A DNA stretch of 6,739 nt, taken from positions 1-6,739 of the forward strand of contig JBEVIU010000030.1 of assembly GCA_040510575.1 (NCBI GenBank), in the 5' to 3' direction. Numbering within the stretch: the stretch's first letter is position 1; each line of letters opens with the position of its first letter. This document shows positions 1 through 3,650 of the stretch, one piece after another. Source of the stretch: DASUMF01 sp040510575. Lineage in GTDB: Bacteria > Actinomycetota > Acidimicrobiia > IMCC26256 > DASPTH01. Both the position numbers and the translations under genes were made by a program. Below the pieces are notes generated by a model, which saw nothing but the letters and a program-made list of their open reading frames with translations, was not told where the DNA came from and made no database searches.

Positions 1-749
1 CCGGTGGTGTGCTGCTCGACGACGTCACCGCGGAGCGCGCGGGGGTGAAGGTCGGCGACATGGTCGCGCTGCAGCTGTCACGGGGATTGATCGAGGTGCC
101 GCTGCTCGGCGTGTTCCGCAACGACAACTTCATCGGGCTCTTCGGCCAGGAGATCCCGATCATCGTGAGCCCCCGCACGCTCGAGCTCGGTGCCGTCGAC
201 GGGCAGGACACCGTGGTGTTCGTGCGCGCCGCACCGGGCGACGAAGATGCCGCTCGCGCGCAGATGGAGAAGGCGTTGGCGAGCGACTTCCCCAACATCG
301 ACGTGTTGACGCGCGACGAGTTCCGTCAGCAGCAACAGGACCAGGTGGACCAGTTCCTCACCGTGCTGATCGCGATCCTCGCCCTGTCGGAGATCATCGC
401 GATCCTCGGGATCGTCAACACGCTCGCCCTGTCGGTGTTCGAGCGCACCCGCGAGCTGGGTCTGCTGCGCACCGTCGGGATGTCGCGTCGTCAGCTGCGA
501 CAGATGATCCGGTGGGAGTCGGTGGTGATCGCGCTCATCGGTGCGGTCGTCGGGCTCGCGCTGGGCCTCTTCTGGGGCTGGGCGTTCACCCGGTCGTTGC
601 GCAGCGAGGGCCTCAGCGTGTTCAGCGTGCCCGTGGCCGAGATCCTCGTCTTCGTGGTGTTCGCGCTCGTCGCAGGCCTCGTGGCGGCGATCGTGCCGGC
701 CTGGCGGGCGTCACGCCTCGACGTCCTCGAGGCGATCGCGACGGAGTAG
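1..749 (+). CDS. ABC transporter permease, FtsX/MacB family, C-terminal part (5' partial)
   Basis: The frame is open from the first base to a TAG stop at 747-749, so the gene begins upstream. The GTG at 9 is only the first possible start codon in the window and probably not the real one. Counting from that codon, residues 1-110 form a soluble extracytoplasmic-type region. Three hydrophobic segments follow, at about 116-142, 171-193 and 209-230. After the first lies the FtsX-domain signature ERTRELGLLRTVGMSRRQL, and the protein ends PAWRASRLDVLEAIATE, a typical FtsX-domain end. Such permeases pair with a LolD/MacB-type ATPase to move lipids, lipoproteins or peptides, or to transmit mechanical force; no ATPase is visible here. 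This would be the last of one or two FtsX domains, since actinobacterial members are often about 800 aa long with two. The substrate cannot be told. The family call is firm. Confidence 0.9.
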   Translation, partial: GGVLLDDVTAERAGVKVGDMVALQLSRGLIEVPLLGVFRNDNFIGLFGQEIPIIVSPRTLELGAVDGQDTVVFVRAAPGDEDAARAQMEKALASDFPNIDVLTRDEFRQQQQDQVDQFLTVLIAILALSEIIAILGIVNTLALSVFERTRELGLLRTVGMSRRQLRQMIRWESVVIALIGAVVGLALGLFWGWAFTRSLRSEGLSVFSVPVAEILVFVVFALVAGLVAAIVPAWRASRLDVLEAIATE

Positions 750-797
750 ACCACCGAACAGGAACAGGTGGCTCCGGGCTCAGGCGCGAGTCGGCGC

Positions 798-803
798 TAC
801 GAT
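798..803 (+). promoter_or_regulatory. candidate -10 element for tRNA-Val
   Basis: TACGAT fits the actinobacterial TAnnnT -10 pattern and ends 14 bases before the mature tRNA 5' end, so transcription would start about 8 bases upstream of the tRNA. No convincing -35 hexamer is present about 17 bases further upstream. It is a positional guess from one hexamer. Confidence 0.35.
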
Positions 804-817
804 CACTGGCTCACCAA

Positions 818-893
818 GGGCGGTTAGCTCAGTCGGCAGAGCACTTCCTCGACACGGAAGGGGTCAGGCGTTCAAGTCGCCTACCGCCCACCA
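818..893 (+). tRNA. tRNA-Val (anticodon GAC), CCA encoded
   Basis: A full 76-base cloverleaf folds by hand. The acceptor stem is GGGCGGT (818-824) with ACCGCCC (883-889). The D stem is GCTC/GAGC (827-830, 839-842) around loop AGTCGGCA. The anticodon stem is CTTCC/GGAAG (844-848, 856-860) around loop TCGACAC. The variable loop is GGGTC, and the T stem is AGGCG/CGCCT around TTCAAGT. Discriminator A890 is followed by a genomic CCA at 891-893. Anticodon positions 34-36 are GAC (851-853), reading valine GUC and GUU. A35, C36 and A73 agree with known valine identity elements. Position 33 is C rather than the near-universal U. Shifting the stem to place a U at 33 breaks base pairs, so GAC is the only reasonable anticodon. 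Confidence 0.95.
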
Positions 894-944
894 CGAAACT
901 GCTGGTCAGCCTCGCGTGCCGCTCGCGCATCTCGATCGCCTTGT

Positions 945-960
945 GTCACGCCTGCGTGAC
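945..960 (+). repeat. perfect inverted repeat GTCACG-cctg-CGTGAC
   Basis: Six-base arms at 945-950 and 955-960 flank a 4-base loop, 52 bases after the tRNA. There is no T-run after it, so it is a poor intrinsic terminator. It could be a processing or termination hairpin for the tRNA transcript, or a dyad operator. It is followed at once by a perfect tandem 9-mer, ACGATCACC, at 959-967 and 968-976. Confidence 0.6.
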
Positions 961-1052
961 GATCACCACGATCACCGCGACGAGGAACTCTCAAGGGGAC
1001 TCGCTGAAGGTGCCTGTGGCGCCGGGAGGGGGCTCGTCGAGTGAATGCCGCC

Positions 1053-1082
1053 TTGTTTCGCGTCGATCTCGTTCGGTAAAAT
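1053..1082 (+). promoter_or_regulatory. candidate sigma-70-type promoter for the 43-aa zinc protein
   Basis: TTGTTT (1053-1058) and TAAAAT (1077-1082) are separated by 18 bases. Both are close to housekeeping-sigma consensus and stand out in otherwise GC-rich DNA. Transcription would begin near 1089, giving a leader of about 40 bases before the ATG at 1129. This is the best promoter match I found in the window. Its position inside the in-frame extension upstream also argues for the ATG at 1129 as the true start. Confidence 0.55.
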
Positions 1083-1128
1083 CCCTTCCACACGTTGTAG
1101 TTGTTGGGTCTCGGGGATGGGAGGCGTG

Positions 1129-1260
1129 ATGGCAGCGACGGAGCGATCCTCGAAGCGGTACTTCTGCACAGAGCACGGGTTCGTGCACCCGGACGACGAA
1201 GTGGCACGGACGTGCCCCGACTGCGGCGCACCCGTCACCGAGATCGGCGGCAGCGGCTGA
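1129..1260 (+). CDS. small hypothetical zinc-ribbon-like protein, 43 aa
   Basis: I do not recognise a named family. The protein is 43 residues with two metal-ligand pairs: C13-T-E-H16 and C29-P-D-C32, separated by 12 residues. CPDCGAPV is a classic zinc-knuckle half, so one bound Zn2+ through a C-x2-H / C-x2-C arrangement is likely (inference). There is no signal peptide or membrane segment. The ATG at 1129 was chosen because a strong Shine-Dalgarno GGGAGG (1119-1124) lies 4 bases upstream and a good promoter ends at 1082. The frame is open further upstream to 1045, but that stretch overlaps the promoter. It is the only gene of its transcript in view and converges on another small zinc-finger gene 15 bases away. 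Possible roles are nucleic-acid or protein binding; the sequence does not decide. Confidence 0.7.
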   Translation: MAATERSSKRYFCTEHGFVHPDDEVARTCPDCGAPVTEIGGSG

Positions 1261-1267
1261 CCGCCGA
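1244..1267 (+). terminator. possible bidirectional terminator hairpin between convergent genes
   Basis: TCGGCGG (1244-1250) and CCGCCGA (1261-1267) form a perfect 7-bp GC-rich stem around a 10-base loop that includes the TGA stop of the + gene. The hairpin sits between two converging stops (1258-1260 on +, 1276-1278 on -), where a shared terminator is expected. Neither side has a T-run, so termination would be of the U-less type often proposed for high-GC actinobacteria. Function is inferred from position. Confidence 0.4.
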
Positions 1268-1275
1268 CCTCGTGG

Positions 1276-1506
1276 CTACTCCACAGCCCCTGATCTCGGT
1301 GGGCGTGTGCCCGCCGTGTCGTGACGAGGTGCCTCGCAGTCCTCGCAGTACGAGACTCGCTCGAGGTTGTGCCAGCCGCAGACGCAGTGCCATTTGATGC
1401 CGGCCCTGAGCGCGAGGCGATCGAGCACGGCTGTTTCGTCATCGGTCGCTACGGCGTAGAGGCGCATGAGTTGCTCGGCCATCGCGTGTGTGCGCCGTAC
1501 TTGCAT
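1276..1506 (-). CDS. small protein with a C-terminal RanBP2-like zinc finger, 76 aa
   Basis: Read on the minus strand, this has ATG at 1506-1504 and TAG at 1278-1276. A Shine-Dalgarno GGGAG (complement of 1514-1518) lies 7 bases before the ATG; the later in-frame ATG at 1482 has none, and upstream codons look non-coding. Residues 1-38 are probably helical (MAEQLMRLYAVATDDETAVL). Residues 39-57 match the zinc-finger spacing W-x-C-x-C-x3-N-x6-C-x2-C: W39, C41, C43, N47, C54 and C57. This resembles the RanBP2/Zn-ribbon-like fold WxCxxC...N...CxxC, with one residue fewer between the first two cysteines. RanBP2-type fingers bind RNA or ubiquitin in eukaryotes; the role of bacterial versions is mostly unknown. 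No membrane segment or signal peptide is present. The gene converges with another tiny zinc-binding protein gene. I judge it a real gene of unknown function. Confidence 0.65.
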   Translation of the reverse strand: MQVRRTHAMAEQLMRLYAVATDDETAVLDRLALRAGIKWHCVCGWHNLERVSYCEDCEAPRHDTAGTRPPRSGAVE

Positions 1507-1640
1507 GGTCGGTCTCCCGGGGTGAAGCGACCTGCCCCGTCGTGATCCACATGTGCCCTTCCCTCGCATCGTCGAAACGGCCCGCACGCGTGGCAACCGT
1601 CTCGAGCGCGACGTCGGACACGGCTTCCTCAGCCCAATTT

Positions 1641-1691
1641 CGAACTGGCGTCAATATGGCCGGATAATCCTGCCGAACTGACGCCGGTTCG
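1641..1691. repeat. 13-bp inverted repeat with 25-base spacer
   Basis: CGAACTGGCGTCA (1641-1653) pairs with TGACGCCGGTTCG (1679-1691) in 12 Watson-Crick pairs plus one G-T wobble. An extra half-site, CGAACTGACG (1674-1683), repeats the left arm in direct orientation and overlaps the right arm, so bases 1674-1691 are themselves an imperfect 18-base palindrome with CGAAC/GTTCG ends. The spacer contains the small palindrome GGATAATCC (1662-1670). No T-run follows on either strand. It may be an operator upstream of the minus-strand zinc-finger gene, an RNA hairpin downstream of the dehydrogenase, or a copy of a dispersed repeat. The structure is certain; the function is not. Confidence 0.75.
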
Positions 1692-1698
1692 CGGTCGA

Positions 1699-1725
1699 GC
1701 GCCTCGGTGCAGCGCCTGGAGGCGC
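1699..1725 (-). terminator. possible terminator hairpin after the acyl-CoA dehydrogenase
   Basis: Five to eight bases past the dehydrogenase stop, two alternative stems share the arm ending at 1725: GCGCC-TGGA-GGCGC (1712-1725), and the longer GCGCCTC (1699-1705) with GAGGCGC (1719-1725). No T-run follows on the minus strand, so this is a weak, position-based call. Confidence 0.35.
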
Positions 1726-1730
1726 CTCGA

Positions 1731-3056
1731 TCAGCGTTCGCTGGTCGGCATGGTGTTGTGAGCCACGTCCTTGAACGGCATCGTGCGATCGGGTGACGCT
1801 TCGCGGGGCAGGTCCATCACGCGCTCGCTGATGATGTTGCGCTGGATCTCGGTGGTGCCACTCACCAGCGACGCGGTCTGACGCGACAGATAGCCCATGC
1901 CGCGCATCGCCGAGCGCGTGTCGTCTTCCTCCCACACGGCCGCGGGGGTGCCGGCGATCTCCATCGTGATGTCGGAGCGACGGATGCTGTTCTCGGAGTT
2001 GAGCAGCTTGAGGATCGAGCTCGCCGCGGGCGGCACGAGGCCCTTGCGCATCGCGGTGGTGACGCGCGGCCCGGCCTGACCGGCGACTCTCGAGTTGATG
2101 TGCGCTTCGGCGACGAGCTGACGCGTGTGCGAGTCCTTGTTCACGCCGCGCGCTTCGGCGAGATCGAGGAGGTCGTCGCGCCGACCGGCACCGGCCGACG
2201 CCATCGCCGCGAAGCCGCCGCCCGGCGGCAGGAAGTACTCGGAGCCGCCGTTCAGCACGTTGCGCTCGTGCACCAACAACCGCGTCGCCACGTTCCAGCC
2301 GTCGTTGAGCTCGCCGAGCAGCGCATCGGCCGGCACGCGCACGTCGGTGAAGAACTCCTGACAGAAGCCGGTCTGGCCACTCACCAGGCGCAGGGGCAGG
2401 ATCTCGAGCCCTGGCGCGTCCATCGGGATGATCAACACGCTCATGCCGCGGTGCTTGGGCACGTCCCAATTCGTGCGCACGAGGCACATGCCCATGTCGG
2501 CCTTGTCGGCGGTGCTCGTCCAGATCTTGGAGCCGTTCACGACCCACTCGTCGCCATCGCGGTCGGCCCGCGTGATCGCGCTGGCGAGGTCGGAACCGCC
2601 GGTGGGCTCGGAGAGGAACTGGATCCACAGGTCGGTGCCGTCGAACATGCGAGGGAGGTAGTGCCGCTTCTGCTCCTCGGTGCCGAACTCGATCATCGCG
2701 GGCGCGTTCATGCCCAGCGTGAGGTTGAACTGCGCGAGCGGCATGAAGTCGAAGCCTGCCACGCCCGCGTTGAACGCCCGGCCGTAAGCGAGGGGCAGGC
2801 CCTGACCGCCGTACTCCTTCGGGAACGCGATGCCGCCGAACCCGCCGTCGGCCGCGATCTTGAGGATCGCGCGACCGCGGGCGATGTCGTTCTCGGGATC
2901 GAGGTCCCGGGCCCGCATCCAGTCGCCGACCTTGTCGTCGCCGTTCGTGGCGCCGACCGCGCCCGCAGGCGTCAGGTGCTCGACGGCCCAGGCCCGGACG
3001 CGGGCGGTGTAATCGTCGATGCTCTCGGCCGGTGCCTGACCCTCGGTGACCGTCAT
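1731..3056 (-). CDS. acyl-CoA dehydrogenase family protein (FadE-like), 441 aa
   Basis: This is a flavoprotein that would oxidise an acyl-CoA to the 2-enoyl-CoA, passing electrons to an electron-transfer flavoprotein; it acts in the cytoplasm. ATG at 3056 follows Shine-Dalgarno AAAGGGAG (complement of 3060-3067) by 3 bases; TGA is at 1733-1731. Family landmarks in order are: N-terminal helical domain with GGIAFPKEYGGQGL (71-87), the FAD/substrate motif FLSEPTGGSDLA (147-158), NGSKIWTSTA (174-183) in the beta domain, FTDVRVPADALLG (236-248), and the C-terminal signature GTTEIQRNIISERVMDLPRE (400-419). The medium-chain catalytic Glu just before G-T is here Ser399. Glu264 in the LVHERNVL segment lies where isovaleryl-CoA dehydrogenase carries its catalytic Glu, so it is the likely base (inference). 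Residues about 272-310 form a Gly-rich extra stretch common in actinobacterial FadEs. Length suits the family. The substrate (fatty, branched, sterol side chain) cannot be read from the sequence. Confidence 0.93.
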   Translation of the reverse strand: MTVTEGQAPAESIDDYTARVRAWAVEHLTPAGAVGATNGDDKVGDWMRARDLDPENDIARGRAILKIAADGGFGGIAFPKEYGGQGLPLAYGRAFNAGVAGFDFMPLAQFNLTLGMNAPAMIEFGTEEQKRHYLPRMFDGTDLWIQFLSEPTGGSDLASAITRADRDGDEWVVNGSKIWTSTADKADMGMCLVRTNWDVPKHRGMSVLIIPMDAPGLEILPLRLVSGQTGFCQEFFTDVRVPADALLGELNDGWNVATRLLVHERNVLNGGSEYFLPPGGGFAAMASAGAGRRDDLLDLAEARGVNKDSHTRQLVAEAHINSRVAGQAGPRVTTAMRKGLVPPAASSILKLLNSENSIRRSDITMEIAGTPAAVWEEDDTRSAMRGMGYLSRQTASLVSGTTEIQRNIISERVMDLPREASPDRTMPFKDVAHNTMPTSER

Positions 3057-3158
3057 GTGCTCCCTTTCGCGACGCGTGACCCCCAGGATCGCAGGAACGG
3101 GGCCTGGGTGCACGTTCAGCATGCGTCGTTCTCGGGCTGCCGGGGTACACCAGGAGAT
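3057..3158. promoter_or_regulatory. divergent control region between acyl-CoA dehydrogenase and anti-sigma-like ATPase
   Basis: These 102 bases must drive both divergent genes. The Shine-Dalgarno of the dehydrogenase occupies 3060-3067. Toward the ATPase, TACACC (3146-3151) is a weak -10-like hexamer whose predicted start would fall at or beside the GTG at 3159, which would make a leaderless message. AGGAG at 3152-3156 is only 2 bases before that GTG, unusually close. I see no clear operator dyad. Confidence 0.35.
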
Positions 3159-3560
3159 GTGCCCGTCGATCGAACCGCCGCCTCCACGTTCTCCGCTTCG
3201 GTCGACGCGCCCAGCGAAGCCCGGAGATTCGTGCGGGAAACCTTGGCCGGTTGGGGTCGTGAGATGGCGATCGAACCGGCCCAGTTGCTCGTGAGCGAAC
3301 TGGTCACGAACGCCGTGGTGCACGGCGGACACGGCGTCGTGATCGTGCGGGTGTCGGTCGACGAACCCTGGCTGCGCATCGAAGTGTCCGACGCGAACGC
3401 TCGTGAGTACCCGCGGCTCAAGGTGCCCCACGACAACGGGGCGCGCGGGCTCCACATCGTCGATGCAGTCGCGTCGGCGTGGGGGTGTTCGCCGGTCGGG
3501 GGGCGCAAGACCGTGTGGTGCGAGGTTCCCCTGGTGGCCGGATCACGAACGACGGGCTGA
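3159..3560 (+). CDS. RsbW-like ATP-binding protein (HATPase_c_2, anti-sigma regulatory factor family), 133 aa
   Basis: This is a compact GHKL-type ATPase domain like the RsbW/SpoIIAB serine-kinase anti-sigma factors, which bind a sigma factor or phosphorylate an anti-anti-sigma protein in the cytoplasm. The N box is SELVTNAVVHGG with E47 and N51. The ATP-binding D box is EVSDAN with D78. The glycine box is NGARGLHIVDAVASAWG with G94 and G97, and the end motif is GGRKTVWCEVPL (114-125). Length of about 130 aa is normal for actinobacterial members. The start is uncertain: GTG 3159 puts a 10-residue lead before the domain, and GC-rich third positions begin there. Codons between GTG 3108 and 3159 are A/T-ending more often and look non-coding, although CGGGG (3098-3102) could serve 3108. 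No anti-anti-sigma or sigma gene is in view, so the target is unknown. The KimA-like gene follows after 90 bases. The family call is firm; anti-sigma function is inferred. Confidence 0.88.
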   Translation: MPVDRTAASTFSASVDAPSEARRFVRETLAGWGREMAIEPAQLLVSELVTNAVVHGGHGVVIVRVSVDEPWLRIEVSDANAREYPRLKVPHDNGARGLHIVDAVASAWGCSPVGGRKTVWCEVPLVAGSRTTG

Positions 3561-3612
3561 CCCGGACCACCGGCGAGGGCTCGCGAATTTCGTTCAGGAT
3601 CAGTCACCAGTA

Positions 3613-3643
3613 CGCTCCTCGCACTCGGATCGAGGGGCGAGCG
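3613..3643 (+). promoter_or_regulatory. possible leader hairpin covering the ribosome binding site of the KimA-like gene
   Basis: CGCTC (3613-3617) pairs with GAGCG (3639-3643), and CTCG (3618-3621) with CGAG (3631-3634), leaving a GGGC bulge. The only Shine-Dalgarno-like run before the gene, GAGGGG (3632-3637), lies inside it, although 13 bases before the ATG. The stem could limit translation. It is too short and unlike the ydaO c-di-AMP riboswitch that precedes Bacillus kimA. Confidence 0.3.
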
Positions 3644-3650
3644 CACGCCG

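Larger units (their letters stand above)
894..1128. other. intergenic region between tRNA-Val and the small zinc protein gene
   Basis: These 235 bases contain no credible gene: the open frames crossing them also cross the tRNA or use low-quality codons. The region holds the inverted repeat and tandem 9-mer at 945-976 and a candidate promoter at 1053-1082. CGACGAG (978-984) and CTCGTCG (1033-1039) are complementary but 48 bases apart, so they may be chance. No copy of the tRNA 3' end is seen, so there is no sign of an integrated element's attachment site. Confidence 0.5.
1507..1730. other. intergenic region between the zinc-finger gene and the acyl-CoA dehydrogenase gene
   Basis: These 224 bases hold a strong 13-bp inverted repeat (1641-1691), a GC hairpin after the dehydrogenase stop (1699-1725) and a locally AT-richer patch around 1630-1675. 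On the minus strand a frame opens at a TTG (1654) and runs to 1439, overlapping the zinc-finger gene in another frame. It has fairly GC-rich third positions down to about 1530 but no ribosome binding site, and its TTG lies beside the inverted repeat. I do not call it a gene. Confidence 0.5.

Noticed and set aside
751..771. Terminator hairpin after the ABC permease (CCACC / GGTGG)
   Set aside because: The stem is only 5 bp with an 11-base loop and has no T-run, so chance is a fair explanation.
818..893. tRNA gene as an integration site for a mobile element
   Set aside because: No repeat of the tRNA 3' end, no integrase gene and no phage or plasmid gene appears in the window.
1045..1128. Upstream extension of the 43-aa zinc protein to an ATG at 1045
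   Set aside because: It would put the promoter (1053-1082) inside the coding sequence. ATG 1129 has its own strong ribosome binding site.
512..1129. Plus-strand open frames crossing the tRNA
   Set aside because: They read through the ABC permease in the wrong frame and then through an intact tRNA; the products are Arg/Ala-rich noise.
1439..1654. Minus-strand 71-codon frame starting at TTG 1654
   Set aside because: Its codons are fairly GC-rich at third positions, but it has no ribosome binding site, starts beside a strong inverted repeat, overlaps the better-supported zinc-finger gene and has no recognisable motif. It could be a decayed fragment.
1674..1691. LexA/SOS box
   Set aside because: The half-sites CGAAC and GTTCG are separated by 8 bases, not the 4 of the actinobacterial LexA box, and the neighbouring genes are not typical SOS genes.
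1651..3150. 499-codon minus-strand open frame overlapping the acyl-CoA dehydrogenase in another frame
   Set aside because: It is an Arg/Ala/Pro-rich out-of-frame translation; the other frame contains the complete acyl-CoA dehydrogenase signature set.
2100..3158. Long + strand open frame running antisense through the acyl-CoA dehydrogenase into the RsbW-like gene
   Set aside because: Its upstream part is the reverse complement of a strongly recognised enzyme and translates to low-complexity His/Arg/Ala-rich sequence, a usual artefact of GC-rich DNA. Only the part from about 3159 is a real gene.
3561..3650. c-di-AMP (ydaO) riboswitch before the KimA-like gene
   Set aside because: The gap is only 90 bases, shorter than that aptamer, and I cannot find its conserved core or pseudo-symmetric helices.
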